The notes beneath the pieces were generated by a model, which saw only the letters and a program-made list of their open reading frames with translations, was not told where the DNA came from and ran no database searches. The position numbers and the translations under genes are program-made. A DNA stretch of 64,000 nt from Symsagittifera roscoffensis (lineage: Eukaryota > Xenacoelomorpha > Acoela > Convolutidae). The stretch covers positions 83,162,012 through 83,226,011 of the forward strand of contig NC_087062.1 in NCBI RefSeq assembly GCF_963678635.1. The letters are read 5' to 3'. Positions 24,263 through 36,599 of the stretch are shown piece after piece (the stretch's first letter is position 1; every line of letters begins with the position of its first letter).

Positions 24263-27200
24263 TCTCTGTGTTTAATGGTTGATTTCAACAACTTCACCTC
24301 ATACAAGTCATTTTCAACTCTATTTAGTCTTTTGAACAATGGCTCATTGATTGCTTTATGAGTTTTTTCATCGTTCGGATACTTCGTAATTGTATGCCTG
24401 GATCTATCGGTGATCTGATATCTATACGAGGAATTGCCTAAAAGCTTCGTAGTTTCTGCTACAACTCCTGACAAAGGGTTTTCATCTCCTTCTCTTCTCG
24501 CATCAATCACTGATTGAACAAAATTAATGAAACGAGGAGAATATTGAGCAAAACGGTAAATTTTGGTGCACTGCAAGCCAAGTTCCAAATAAAATTTGAA
24601 CAGAGGAGTTATAACTGTTCCATTTTCTAGCTTGAAACTAGATATCAGCATTCTCTGAGGATGTTTTAACATTTCATTCTCGATTGCATAATTCTCCATT
24701 AAGGCTCCATTATCGTTTCTTCCAACCTCAGTATTTTTGAAATTTGGAGGAAATTTGGCAAATTTTGATTTTAGCTCATCTGGAACAACTAAATTGCACT
24801 GAACATATCCAAGAAGAGATCCATCTTTTATTTTTGCTAGAAGGGAGTCTGTAGAAAGTGGTCTTTTGTAGGGAAAGTCGGTTCTGACGTGATTTTTGAT
24901 CTTATCATCGGTTTTAAAACTTTCCCACCACCCACACTCCCACATTTCTTCAACTTTGTATCCTTTCTCTTTAATGTATTCTCGTCGCATATCACCCATC
25001 TCTCTCTTCCTATTACCTCGTTCAATATTTTGATCTGTTAACGAGGGACGAGCTTCTAGAATGGAACAGAAGTGGTAGTAGCATCACCTTGCTTCGAATA
25101 CTGTTTTACAATGATCGCAGTAACCATCATAATTAAAACATTCGATTTTTTTCTGTTTTCCAGATGTAAAAAAGCTCTCATTTTTACATTCTGGTCTTGT
25201 TTCCCGATAGTAAGACATGACCATAATCTCAAAGTGGCGAGTTCGATTACGTCTAGCCTTGAGTTTTTGCATATCAGTGTCAAACTCTTATCTCGTGTAC
25301 AGTCCTGTTGGCAAATCTTGACACATTGAGAAAGGGTAAAGCTGGCTTGCATCAATTCCAACGATCGATTTACAAACATTTGATGAGTTTCTGATGAATG
25401 TTTCATCAACTACAGCTTTTCGAGTGGAAACAATGGAAACTCCACCAGTCGTGTCTTCTATAATTTTTTCAAACAAATCTTAATCACTTTCGCAAAATGG
25501 ATAAAACTTGTAAATTGTGTAGACATATGCTGGCTAGACTTGGAAGTGTGCATCCAAGTTTCAACATATCTATCCCCTTGTTATGATAAAACTGAAACGT
25601 TTTTAGCTTTGCCTCCAGGGTTGGAACTACATCCTTGTTGTTGTACTACTTCAAAAAGCCTTTGAACACTGTCATTCTGTTTTTATTCCAAGCCTGTAAG
25701 TAATTGTAATTATCCAATCCAGATGGAAGAACAGTCTTGATTTGAAGCTTTTCAAGTGCCTGTTGTTCGTCAATCCCACCCTTTCTCAGGTTCTCACAAC
25801 CAATGAAGTCTTTGTCTAGAGGATTGTTGTTCTAAGTTTACTGAAAAAAGTTTCATACGGCGGCAATTCGGGAAAATCTGTTTGTCTGGGTTATCAAACC
25901 ACTCATAGGGAAAGAATACTTCTGTTTCGCTATATTTATAGGCTCTGAGAAAGGAGTCCAGAGTAGTTGCTCCTCCCAGAAACTTCCTTATGTCGAGAAA
26001 TTGTACATCTCCAAACTTGAAACTTGAAAGATAAAAAGTCATTTGCTTTTTTGATGACGGATGTTTCTTGTTCTTTATCGCGAATCAAATAGGGGATTAG
26101 GTAGGACTTGATCAAATTCAAATTGTATCTACCACTATAAAATCCAAAAACAGTTATAGTATTTACATATCTCTCCAGATGCTGTTTCGTATCGATGAGC
26201 TGATTTTTCTGAATTTGTAAGAATTGTGTTGACATATCTGCTTCTTCCGAATCTTCAATGCATTCGTCTTCGTACTCAAATTTGTTATTCGAAAATTATT
26301 TATCATGTTCGTTTAGCTGATCAAAGATATTTTCCATTCTTTCACTGATAGCTACTTCAATATACTGATTTTTTCTCATCTCCAGCTTATTTTTTTCAGC
26401 CAACAGTTCGAGGTTGCTTAAAAAAACAATTATCAAGTTCTGTGGATCCTTGTTGTACAAAAAGATGGGTTCATCGATCAGATTCGATGATATAGAGACT
26501 GAAAATGGAACATGTTTACCAACCCAGGTTGTAGTTTGTGTTTCTTTTAATTCCTCTGTAGGAACACAAATCGACTCAAAATCGAAAATTGCTAGATTAT
26601 TAAAAAATCTGTTAAGTTCAGAAACTGGAACATTGAATCCTTGTAGTTTTTCAAACAAGGTTTCGCGGAGCTCATACACGTTCTTTGGGTAAAAATTTCT
26701 CACTCGGTCCTTGCATCTCAGGAGATGCTGATTGAAGTGGTCTGATTTCTAGAAAAAGGTGTCACAGCTAGGGCATCGAAAGCACTTGAAGAAAATATGT
26801 ATATCATTTGTATGAATGATTTGATTGATAAATCTCAGTAGCTTAACAGTTTTATCAAATTTTCCGATACTTCGTCGAGCTAGTTCTCCTACATATTCTC
26901 CTTCTTGGATATCGAAATCGTATATAAAGATGTTTCTTTGCACAATTTCCTCGACAACAGGTAAGTCTTCTACAGGCACATAACCAGATTTTGATATAAA
27001 CTCTATAAAGTATCTGGATGTGTGAGAGTTGAGATCCTTGTGTCCATTCATGTACATTGCCAATGCGCGGAAAAGACACAAATGCTCTTTGTAAGGTTCC
27101 TTGTCTTTGTTAGATAAAAGACAGTTCTTTTGGGTATCTCGTAGTAAAGCTTCAGGTATGACAGAGTCCGGACATCCCATTGGGATGGTTTGCAGCAAAG

Positions 27201-27945
27201 CAGCGAAAATTGTCACATTTGTGATCAACTTGAATCGCCACTTTGTGTTTTGTCGCTCTTGAGTACATTGTTCCACAATAGCAAATTTTTCCACTTTTCC
27301 TTGGATTGATATCAAGTCTGCTTTAGTGCAGAGCAAATGGGTTTTTTCAAATAAAGTATTGTTTTAATGGGCGTAAAAAAATTGATATTCACCAGTCTCA
27401 AAATTTCGAAGAACAAAACCCAAAGCAAGGTGGATTTCAGCGGCAGAATCGAGCTTGTTGAAGACTTCAAGATTCTCGTTGATTATTTTAGTATCTAACT
27501 TGGACATTTGGAAGGTAAATACCTGATGTCTCCCATTTTCCATCTCCGTATCCACTAAAAAATGTTGACAAGCTCTAAGTTCCTCTTTAAGGTTTTCACC
27601 ATCTTCCCCTTCTTCCTCCACAATCTTGTTCATGTCCGCTACAGTATCACTGGGTTTCCGTAGTTTTGCTCCATGTTCCTTTCTCCGATGTTGTTGGAGA
27701 GAGTAGTAGCTTGGACTTCTTGTTCGCAAGAAGGATAAACTCGACTGCTTCGGAATTGGTTGAGAATACTTCTTCGCAACATGATAACCCATCTCCTCTT
27801 TGCTCTTTGTATAAAAATGACAGTTTGGACACTTATGTTCCGCCTGCTTTTCACATCTCTTTCGATGTCTCGCAGCATCAGATCTACTGTATTCATCACC
27901 AAATTTCTCACACTTGACCTGCTCGTTTCGGTTAAGGGCACGCAT
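24238..27945 (-). pseudogene. Polinton/adintovirus-type DNA polymerase B, copy C (complete N-terminus, missing palm C motif)
   Basis: Reading leftward from 27,945, this copy keeps the full N-terminus. It starts MRALNRNEQVKCEK, followed by a first C..H...C finger-like segment, a C2H2 segment CPNCHFYTKS...H....Y, and the SLQQHRRKEH segment (27,640-27,945). The acidic linker, the CPSC...H zinc segment near 26,760-26,790 and exonuclease I FDFES near 26,590 follow. Exonuclease II lies near 26,140, polymerase A near 25,340 and polymerase B KLLGNSS near 24,450. It ends at KHREPIIV next to the triplicated junction, so polymerase motif C and the cysteine-rich tail are absent. Frameshifts and stops occur near 27,364, 26,749, 26,296, 25,790 and 25,480. 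The 253-codon ORF at 24,238-24,999 is the longest intact palm piece. Confidence 0.9.
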
Positions 27946-28025
27946 TATCTAAAAAAAACTTGGAACTTTGAATATCTACCCAAAAATCAGCAATTTCTCA
28001 TCGAGTATACACAAAAACAATCAAT

Positions 28026-28125
28026 TAACTTGATAAGAAGACTTGCAGAGATGCTACTTTTAGTAATTTTTCTTCTTTTGTTACTTATATCGGGAATAAT
28101 TCTTATTTTAAGTAAAAAATTTTAA
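28026..28125 (+). pseudogene. TM small-ORF fragment 1
   Basis: Plus-strand hydrophobic segment reading LIRRLAEMLLLVIFLLLLLI..., one membrane span, ending with a stop at 28,125. The likely start codon is ATA instead of the ATG seen at 29,323. It lies just upstream of the polymerase N-terminus of copy C, in divergent orientation. It resembles the first half of the intact protein at 39,152-39,340. Confidence 0.55.
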
Positions 28126-28129
28126 AAAG

Positions 28130-28425
28130 GTTCTCGTTGATTATTTTAGTATCTAACTTGGACATTTGGAAGGTAAATACCTGATGTCTCCCATTTTCCA
28201 TCTCCGTATCCACCAAAAATGTTGACAAGCTCTAAGTTCCTCTTTAAGTTTTTCACTATCTTCCCCTTCTTCCTCCACAATCTTGTTCAAAACCGCTACA
28301 GTATCACTGGGTTTTCGTTGTTTTGCTCCATGTTCCTTTTCTCCGATGTTGTTGGAGAGAATAGTAACTTGGGAAATCTTGTTTGCAAGAAGGACAAACT
28401 GTCGACTGCACTGATGAACTTGGTG
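28130..28425 (-). pseudogene. Polymerase N-terminal zinc-finger fragment Z2
   Basis: A second copy of the polymerase N-terminal region, from the KLDTKIINEN codons to the third finger-like segment. On its upstream side it is cut at GTCGACTGC and joined directly to the CRE/CArG array at 28,440. On its downstream side it abuts TM fragment 1. The same upstream junction sequence (GTGTATTTATAGCG) recurs at copy D near 36,590, so the join predates the duplication. Confidence 0.75.
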
Positions 28426-28439
28426 TATTTATAGCGTTT

Positions 28440-28640
28440 TATACGTAATTTTACAAACAATGACGTCATCGCCTACGCAATTATCCTTTTATTGTCATGA
28501 TGTCATTCTTTAAATAAAGTGACTTCACAGCCTACCTAATTTTCCTTTTATGGTAATGACGTCATTCTATAAATAGAAGTGATGTCACCACCCGTGCAAT
28601 TTTCCTTTTATGGTAATGACGTCATCGTCTACGTCGTTCC
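28440..28640. promoter_or_regulatory. CArG/CRE/TATA-like array 1
   Basis: Perfect CRE palindromes TGACGTCA lie at 28,461, 28,557 and 28,617. Perfect CArG boxes CCTTTTATGG lie at 28,544 and 28,604, with degenerate versions of both between. A TATAAATAG-like string follows each CRE. The last two units are spaced exactly 60 bp. The array separates a minus-strand polymerase fragment from the plus-strand X ORF, so it reads as a divergent promoter or enhancer. Binding factors are inferred from consensus only. Confidence 0.7.
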
Positions 28641-28737
28641 TTCAAAATTATTAATATTTTCCAGAAAAAAAATCAACCAATCAGAACTAAGCAGTTTCTA
28701 GAAATAACTTTGGATCAAAAATAATCATTTTTGAAAA

Positions 28738-29049
28738 ATGTCAAATAAAAAACGTTTGAACTTCCTCGAGTTCCTCTACAAGAAAAAAGAAAATATTCCG
28801 CGTTATTTCCTTATTGATGAAATAGATGTAGATTCTTACTTTTTTCACAACTTTTTGGACGTTTATGTAATCCAAAATAGAGTTCTCCGAATAAGTAAAT
28901 GTCTCTTTAGGGAAACTTACTCAATCAAAGAGTTTGCTTTTGATCCACATATTACGTATCAAAGCTATAAACTTACAGCTGAATTACAACTGACTAGAAA
29001 AGAAACTTTATTTATTTTAGAAAATTTGAAGTTTGAAGTCGTACGATAA
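28738..29049 (+). CDS. Small ORF X, copy 1 (103 aa, unknown function)
   Basis: ATG at 28,738 follows the array by about 100 bases. The 103-residue product is lysine-rich at the N-terminus (SNKKRLNFLEFLYKKKEN), then mixed, with YFLIDEIDVDSYFFHNFLDV and a DPHITYQSYKL-like centre. No signal peptide, membrane span or known domain is recognised. Four copies exist in the array and three keep an open frame. It probably belongs to the polymerase-bearing element. Compared with copy 4 (38,541) about 20 codons change the residue and about 4 are silent, so selection to keep the protein is not shown. Confidence 0.5.
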   Translation: MSNKKRLNFLEFLYKKKENIPRYFLIDEIDVDSYFFHNFLDVYVIQNRVLRISKCLFRETYSIKEFAFDPHITYQSYKLTAELQLTRKETLFILENLKFEVVR

Positions 29050-29322
29050 TATTTCATAGACTCTTTTTATTACCTACCCAACTCCCAAATTTGTCAAAAC
29101 TCCTCAGCAAAGTTCTTTATTCGTCAATTTCTTTAAAGATTTTCAAAGTTCAAAATCTTGCATGATCAGGTTTGGAATCAGATTACCAGAGATTTGATTT
29201 GAAAAATTCATCAATTTTGAGTTATCCGCTCAAATCTACATCAAAATCAAAAAAACTTGACTATCTACTCAAAAATCTGCAATTTCTCATCGATTATATA
29301 CAAAAAAAACCCAATTAACTTG
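29050..29322. other. Spacer between X and TM
   Basis: About 270 bases without a gene, nearly identical to 31,441-31,713 and similar to 37,336-37,496. It has moved with the X-TM pair through the duplications. Confidence 0.6.
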
Positions 29323-29415
29323 ATGAGAAGGCTTGCAGAGATATTACTTTTAGTAATTTTTCTTCTGTGGTTACTTATATCGGGAATATTTCTTATTTTT
29401 AGTATAAAATACTAA
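29323..29415 (+). CDS. TM mini-ORF (30 aa, single membrane span)
   Basis: ATG at 29,323 and TAA at 29,413-29,415 give MRRLAEILLLVIFLLW and a further hydrophobic stretch, i.e. two arginines followed by one membrane helix. It matches the first half of the longer protein at 39,152-39,340. Its end is created by the junction to the next polymerase fragment (TATTTTTAGTATAAAATAC). It could be a truncated remnant rather than a functional peptide. Confidence 0.4.
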   Translation: MRRLAEILLLVIFLLWLLISGIFLIFSIKY

Positions 29416-29417
29416 AA

Positions 29418-31113
29418 AGGTTCTCGTTGATTATTTTAGTATTTAAATTGGACATTTGGAAGTTAAATACCTTATGTCTCCCATTTCCCATCTCCGTATC
29501 CACCAAAAAATGTTAACAAGCACTAAGTTCCTCCTTAAGTTTTTCACCATCTTCCCCTTCTTCCTCCACAATCTTGTTCAAGTCCGCTACAGTATCACTG
29601 GGTTTCCGTTGTTTTGCTCCATGTTCCTTTCTCCAATGTTGTTGAAGAGAGTAGTAACTTGGGAATTCTTGTTAGCAAGAAGGATAAACTCGACTGCTTC
29701 GAACTTGATTGAGCATGCTTCTTCGCAACATGATAACCGATCTCCTCTTTACTCTTTGTATAAAAATGACAGTTTTGACACTTATGTTCCGCCTGCTTTT
29801 CACATCTCTTTCGATGTCTCACAGCATCAGATCTCCTGTATTCATCACCAAATTTCTCACACTTGACTTTCTCGTTTCGGTTAAGGGCAGGCATTATCTA
29901 AAAAAAACTTGGGACTTTGAATATCTACCCAAAAATCAGCAATTTCTCATCGATTATATACAAAAAAAAATCAATTAACTTGATAAGAAGACTTGCAGAG
30001 ATGCTACTTTTAGTAATTTTTCTTCATCTGTTACTTATATCTAGAATAATTCTTATTTTTAGTATAAAATACTAAAAATTCTCGTTGATTATTTTAGTAT
30101 CTAACTTGGACATTTGGAAGTTAAATACCTTATGTCTCCCATTTTCCATCTCCGTATCCACCAAAAAATGTTAACAAGCACTAAGTTCCTCCTTAAGTTT
30201 TTCACCATCTTCCCCTTCTTCCTCCACAATCTTGTTCAAGTCCGCTACAGTATCACTGGGTTTCCGTTGTTTTGCTCCATGTTCCTTTCTCCGATGTTGT
30301 TGAAGAGAGTAGTAACCTGGGAATTCTTGTTAGCAAGAAGGATAAACTCGACTGCTTCGATCTTGGTTGAGCATGCTTCTTCGCAACATGATAACCGATC
30401 TCCTCTTTACTATTTGTATAAAAATGACAGATTTGACACTTATGTTCCGCCTGCTTTTCACATCTCTTTCGATGTCTCACAGCATCAGATCTCCTGTATT
30501 CATCACCAAATTTCTCACACTTGACTTTCTCGTTTCGGTTAAGGGCAGGCATTACCTGAAAAAAACTTGGGACTTTGAATACCTACCCAAAATCAGCAAT
30601 TTCTCATCAATTATATATAAAAAAAAATCAATTAATATGATAAGAAGACTAGCAGAGATGCTACTTTTAGTAATTTTTCTTCTTTTGTTACTTATATCGG
30701 GAATAATTCTTATTTTTAGTAAAAAATACTAAAAAGGTTCTCGTTGATTATTTTAGTATCTAACTTGGACATTTGGAAGGTAAATGCCTGATGTCTCCCA
30801 TTTTGCATCTCCGTATCCACCAAAAATGTTGACAAGCTCTAAGTTCCTCCTGAAATTTTTCACCATCTTCCCCTTCTTCCTCTACAATCTTGTTCAAGTT
30901 GGCTACAGTATCACTGGGTTTCCGTCTTTTTGCTCCATGTTCCTTTCTTCGATGTTGTTGGAGAGAGTAGTAACTTGGGAATTCTTGTTCGCAAGAAGGA
31001 TAAACTCGACTGCTTCAAAATTGGTTGAGCATACTTCTTCGCAACATGATAACCCATCTCCTCTCTGCTCTTTGTATAAAAATGACAGTTTGGACTTTTA
31101 TGTTCCGCCTGCT
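29418..31113 (-). repeat. Tandem array Z3-Z4-Z5 of polymerase N-terminus plus TM (about 658-bp units)
   Basis: Unit starts at 29,418, 30,077 and 30,735 give spacings of 659 and 658 bp. Each unit carries, on the minus strand, the polymerase N-terminus from the start codon (MPALNRNEKVKCEK at 29,894 and 30,552) to the KLDTKIINEN codons. On the plus strand lies a TM fragment. Z5 is cut within the second finger at about 31,113 and joined to X copy 2. Each unit has frameshifts near the third finger, so none encodes the whole N-terminus. The plus-strand 113-178-codon ORFs in this stretch are antisense shadows. Confidence 0.8.
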
Positions 31114-31128
31114 AATCAATTTTGAAAA

Positions 31129-31440
31129 ATGTCAATTAAAAAACGTTTGAACTTCCTCGAGTTCCTCTACAAGAAAAAAGAAAATATTCCGCGTTATTTC
31201 CTTATTGATGAAATAGATGTAGATTCTTACTTTTTTCACAACTTTTTGGACGTTTATGTAATCCAAAATAGAGTTCTCCGAATAAGTAAAGGTCTCTTTA
31301 GGGAAACTTACTCAATCAAAGAGTTTGCTTTTGATCCACATATTACGTATCAAAGCTATAAACTTACAGCTGAATTACACCTGACTAGAAAAGAAACTTT
31401 ATTTATTTTAGAAAATTTGAAGTTTGAAGTCGTACGATAA
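31129..31440 (+). CDS. Small ORF X, copy 2 (103 aa)
   Basis: Differs from copy 1 at three residues (N3I, C54G, Q83H). Its upstream region is not the CRE array: only the last bases before the ATG (TTTTGAAAAATGTCAA) are kept, joined to fragment Z5. It therefore lacks its presumed promoter. Function is unknown. Confidence 0.45.
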   Translation: MSIKKRLNFLEFLYKKKENIPRYFLIDEIDVDSYFFHNFLDVYVIQNRVLRISKGLFRETYSIKEFAFDPHITYQSYKLTAELHLTRKETLFILENLKFEVVR

Positions 31441-31713
31441 TATTTCATAGACTCTTTTTATTACCTACCCAACTCCCAAATTTGTCAAAACTCCTCAGCA
31501 AAGTTCTTTATTCGTCAATTTCTTTAAAGATTTTCAAAGTTCAAAATCTTGCATGATCAGGTTTGGAATCAGATTACCAGAGATTTGATTTGAAAAATTC
31601 ATCAACTTTGAGTTATCCGCTCAAATCTACATCAAAATCAAAAAAAACTTGACTATCTACTCAAAAATCTGCAATTTCTCATCGATTATATACAAAAAAA
31701 ATCAATTAACTTG

Positions 31714-31806
31714 ATGAGAAGACTTGCAGACATAATACTTTTAGTAATTATTCTTCTTTTGTTACTTATATCGGGAATATTTCTTATTTTTAGTATAAAA
31801 TACTAA
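31714..31806 (+). CDS. TM mini-ORF, second ATG-initiated copy
   Basis: The same 30-codon frame as 29,323-29,415, with ATG kept and a few residue changes (for example LADIILLVIILLL). Followed at once by fragment Z6. Probably a truncated remnant. Confidence 0.35.
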   Translation: MRRLADIILLVIILLLLLISGIFLIFSIKY

Positions 31807-31807
31807 A

Positions 31808-33040
31808 AAGGTTCTCGTTGATTATTTTAGTATTTAACTTGGACATTTGAAAGTTAAATAACTTATGTCTCCCATTTTCCATCTCCGTATCCACCAAAAA
31901 ATGTTAACAAGCACTAAGTTCCTCCTTAAGTTTTTCACCATCTTACCCTTCTTCCTCCACAATCTTGTTCAAGTCCGCTACAGTATCACTGGGTTTCCGT
32001 TGTTTTGCTCCATGTTCCTTTCTCCGATGTTGTTGAAAAGAGTAGTAACTTGGGAATTCTTGTTAGCAAGAAGGATAAACTCGACTGCTTCGAACTTGGT
32101 TGAGCACGCTTCTTCGCAACATGATAACCGATCTCCTCTTTACTCTTTGTATAAAAATGACAGTTTGGACACTTATGTTCCGCCAGCTTTCACATCTCTT
32201 TCGATGTCTCGCAGCATCAGATCTCCTGTATTCATCACCAAATTTCTCACACTTGACTTTCTCGTTTCGGTTAAGGGCAGGCATTATCTAAAAAAAACTT
32301 GGGACTTTGAATACCTACCCAAAAATCAGCAATTTCTCATCGATTATATACAAAAAAAAATTCATCAAACTTTTGAGTTATTCTCTCAAATCTACATCTA
32401 AATCCAAGAACTTGACTATCAACTCAAAAATCAGCAATTTTTCATCGATTCTATACAAAAAATTCAATTAACTTGATGAAAAGACTTGCAGAGATGCTAC
32501 TTTAATTAATTTTTCTTCTTTTGTTACTTTTATCGGGAATATTTCTTATTTTTAGTAAAAACTACTAAAAAGGTTCTCGTTGATTTTTTTAGTATCTAAC
32601 TTGGACATTTGGAAGTTAAATACCTTATGTCTCCCATTTTCCATCTCCGTATCCACCAAAAAATGTTGACAAGCACTAAGTTCATCCTTCAGTTTTTCAC
32701 CATCTTCCCCTTCTTCCTCCACAATCTTGTTCAAGTTCGCTACAGTATCACTGGGTTTCCGTCTTTTTGCTCCATGTTCCTTTCTTCGATGTTGTTGGAG
32801 AGAGTAGTGACTTGGGAATTCTTGGTCGCAAGAAGGATACTTTCGACTGCTTCGAACTTGGTTGAGCATGATTCTTCGCAACATGATAACCCAGCTCCTC
32901 TTTGCATAAAAATGACAGTTTGAACACTTATGTTCCGCCTGCTTTTCACATTTCTTTCGATGTCTCGCAGCATCAGATCTCCTGTATTCATCACCAAATT
33001 TCTCACACTTGACTTTCTCGTTTCGGTTAGGGGCAGGCAT
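31808..33040 (-). repeat. Polymerase N-terminal fragments Z6 and Z7 with TM remnants
   Basis: Two further minus-strand N-terminal fragments, 31,808-32,284 and 32,573-33,040, separated by a degenerate TM remnant (32,470-32,570). Z7 has an open 162-codon frame (MPAPNRNEKVKCEK...) interrupted by a small deletion in the second finger near 32,900. Z6 has a one-base deletion near 32,190. Upstream of Z7, TGGAAATATTCCA forms a small palindrome that is also present at 38,090. Confidence 0.75.
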
Positions 33041-33197
33041 TATCTAAAAAAACTTGGGACTTTGGAAATATTCCAAGATTAAAAATTTAAATTACCAAAT
33101 GAATAAAAATATTTACTTTTTCTTTTCGCGAAGTAACGAATTGTAAAATTTGAAGTAACATTCGATTGACTGTTACCTACCCAAAAATCAGCAATTT

Positions 33198-33397
33198 NNN
33201 NNNNNNNNNNNNNNNNNNNNNNNNNNNNNNNNNNNNNNNNNNNNNNNNNNNNNNNNNNNNNNNNNNNNNNNNNNNNNNNNNNNNNNNNNNNNNNNNNNNN
33301 NNNNNNNNNNNNNNNNNNNNNNNNNNNNNNNNNNNNNNNNNNNNNNNNNNNNNNNNNNNNNNNNNNNNNNNNNNNNNNNNNNNNNNNNNNNNNNNNN
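33198..33397. other. Assembly gap, 200 N
   Basis: Exactly 200 unknown bases inside the repeat array, between fragment Z7 and the palm region of polymerase copy D. Its real length may differ. The missing end of copy D could lie in it. Confidence 0.99.
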
Positions 33398-36300
33398 TGC
33401 AAGACAAGTTCCAAATAAAGTTTGAACAGAGGAGTTATAGCTGTTCCATTTTCTAGCTTGAAACTAGAGATCAACATTCTCTGAGGATGTTTTAACATTT
33501 CATTCTCGATTGCATAATTCTTCATGTAGTCTCCAATGACGTTTCATCAAACCTCAGTATTTTTGAAAACTGGAGGAAAGTTGGCAAATCTTGATTTTAG
33601 CTCATCTGGAACAACTCAATCGCACTGAACATATCCAAAAAGAGATCCATCTTTTCTTTTTCCTAGAAGGGAGTCTGCAGAAAGTGGTCTTTTGTAGGAA
33701 AAGTGGGTTCTGACGTGATTTTTGATCTTGTCATCGGTTTTGAAACTTCCTACCACTCACACTCCCACATTTCTTCAACTTTGTATCCTTTCTCTTTATT
33801 GTATTCTCGTCGCATATCATCCATCTCTCTCTTCTTATTACTTCGTTCAATACCCTGGTCTGTTAACGAGGGACGAGCTTCTTGACAGGAACAGAAGTGG
33901 TAGTAGCATCCCATTGCTTCGAATACTGTTTTACAGTGATCGCAGTAACCATCAAAATTAAAACAGTCGATTTTTTTCTGTTTTCCAGATGTAAAAAAGC
34001 TCTCAATTTTACATTCTGGTCTTGTTTCTCGATAGTAAGATATGACCATATTCTCAAAGTTGGGAGTTTGATTTTGTCTAGCCTTGAATTTCTGCATATC
34101 AGTATCAAACTCCCATCTCGTGTACAGTCCTGTTGGTAAATCTTGACACATTGAGAATGGGTAAAGCTGGCTTGCATCAATTCCAACGATCGATTTACAA
34201 ACATTTGATGAGTTTCTGATGAATGTTTCATCAACTACAGCTTTTCGAGTGAAAACAAAGGAAAAATCCACCAGTCTGTCTTCTCTAATTTTTTCACAAA
34301 TCTTTATCACTTTCGCAAAATGGATAAAACTTGTAATTTGTAGATTTGTATAGACATATGTTTGCTAAATTTCGAAGTATGCATCCAAGTTTCAACAAAT
34401 CTATCCCCTTGTTATGATAAAACTGAATCATTTTTTGCATTGCCTCCGGGGTTGGAACTACGTCCTTGTTGTTGTACCACTTCGAAAAGTCTTTAAACAC
34501 TGTCATTCCGTTTTTAATCCAAGTCTCTTGTAAGTTATTGTAATTATGCAATCCAGATGGAGGAACAGTCTTGATTTGAAGCTTTTTAAATGCCTATTGT
34601 TCGTCAAGCCCACTCTTTCTCATCTTCTCATAATCAATGAAGTCTTTGTCTAGAGGATTGTTGTTTCTAAGTTTACTGAAAAAGGTTTCATACGGCGGCA
34701 ATTCGGGGTTATCAAACCACTCAGAGGGCAAAATTCCTTTCGCTTCGCTAATTTTATAGGCTTTGAGAAAGGAGTGCAGAGTAGTTGCTCCTCCCAAAAA
34801 CTTCATTATGTCGAGGAATTGTACATCTCCAAACTTGAAAGATTTCAAGTCATTTGCTTTTTTGATGACGGATGTTACTTGTTCTTTATGGCGAATCAAA
34901 TAGGGGATTAGGTAGGACTTGATCAAATTCAAATCTTATATACCACTAGTAAATCCAAAAACAGGTAAAGTATTTACATATCTCTCCAGATGCTGTTTCA
35001 AACCGATGAGCTGATTTTTCTGAATTCGTAAGAATTGTGTTGACAAATCGGCTTCTTCCGAATCTTCAATGCATTCGTCTTCGTACTCAAATTTGTTATT
35101 TGAATATCTTTTACCACGTTCGTTCAGCTGATCAAAGATCTTTTTCATTATTTCATTGATAGCTACTTCAAAATTGTGAAATTTTGTTCTCATCTCCAGC
35201 TTACTTTTTTCAGCCAACAGTTCGAGGTTGCTTACAAAATCAATTATCAAGTTCTGTGGATCCTTGTTGTACAAAAAGATAGGTTCATCAATCAGATTCG
35301 ATGATATAGAGACTGAAAAAGGAACATGTTTACCAATCCAGGTTGTAGTTTGAGTTTCGTTTAATTCCTCTGTAGGAACACAAATCGACTCAAAATCGAA
35401 AATTGCTAGATTAAAAAGTTTGTTAAGTTCAGAAACTGGAAAACTGAATCCTTCTAGTTTTTCAAACAAGGTTTCGCGGAGCTCATACACGTTCTTTGGG
35501 TAAATATGTCTCTCTCGGTCCTTGCATCTCAGGAGATGCTGATTGAAGTGGTCTGATTTGTGGAAAAAGGTGTCACAGCTAGGGCATCGAAAGCACTTGA
35601 AGAAAATATGTATATCATTTGTATGAATGATATGATTGTTAAATCTCAGTAGCTTAACAATTTTATCAAAACTTCCGATCCATCGTCGAGCTAGTTCTCT
35701 TACATATTCTACTTCTTGGATGACGAAATCGTATATAAAGATGTTTCTTTGCACAATTTCCTCGACAACAGGTAAGTCTTCTACAGACACTCCACGAAAG
35801 TTTTTAGGATCATAAACAGATTTTGATATAAATTCTGTAAAGTATCTGAAAGTGTGAGAGTCGAGAACATTGTGTCCGTTCTTGTACATTGCCAATGCGC
35901 GGAAAAGGCACAAATCATCTTTGTAAGGTTCCTTCTCTTTGTTAGATAAAAGACAGTTCACTTGCGTATGTCGTAGTAAAGGTTCAGGTATGACAGAGTC
36001 CGGACATCCTATTGGCGTGTTTTCCAGCGAAGCAGCAAAAATTGTCACTTTTGTGATCAACTTGAATCGCCACTTTGTGTTTTGTCGCTCTTGGTTACAT
36101 TGTTCCACAATATCAAATTTTTCCACTTTTCCTTGGATTGTTATCAAGTCTGCTTTAGTACAGAGCAAATGGGATTTTTCAAAAAAAAGTATTGTTTTCA
36201 TGGCGAAGAAATATTGGTATTCACTAGTCTCAATATTTCGAAGAACAAAACCCAGGACAGTTTTGATTTCAGCGGCAGAACCGAGCTTGTTGAAGACTTC

Positions 36301-36590
36301 AAGTTTCTCGTTGATTATTTTAGTATCTAACTTGGACATTTGGAAGTTCAATACCTTATGTCTCCCATTTTCCATCTCCGTATCCACCAAAAAATGTTGA
36401 CACGCACTAAGTTTTTCTTTAAGTTTTTCACCATCTTCCCCTTCTTCCTCCATAATCTTGTTCAAATCCGCTACAGTATCACTGGGTTTCCGTTGTTTTG
36501 CTCCATGTTCCTTTCTCCGATGTTGTTGGAGAGAAGAGTAACTTGGGAATTCTAGTTCGCAAGAAGGCTTAACTGTCGACTGCTTCGAAC
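33398..36590 (-). pseudogene. Polinton/adintovirus-type DNA polymerase B, copy D (best-preserved N-terminal half)
   Basis: This copy holds the longest polymerase frame, 509 codons at 34,936-36,465. It spans the acidic linker, the CPSC...FFHKSDHFNQH...C zinc segment near 35,570, exonuclease I FDFES near 35,400 and the exonuclease II approach (LPVFGF). A frameshift near 34,935 separates the next block (34,594-34,932). Polymerase motif A IDASQLYPFS lies near 34,180 in the ORF at 33,750-34,310. The sequence enters the gap before motif B. Upstream it is cut within the third zinc finger at about 36,590 and joined to CRE array 2, so the first two fingers are missing. It is therefore a pseudogene, though less decayed than A-C. 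Confidence 0.9.
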
Positions 36591-36599
36591 TTCGTGTAT

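Noticed and set aside
13263-36580. Many plus-strand ORFs of 80-150 codons opposite the polymerase copies (for example 15,568-15,891, 35,939-36,400)
   Set aside because: They are antisense to conserved polymerase codons and share no independent conservation, so they are shadows.
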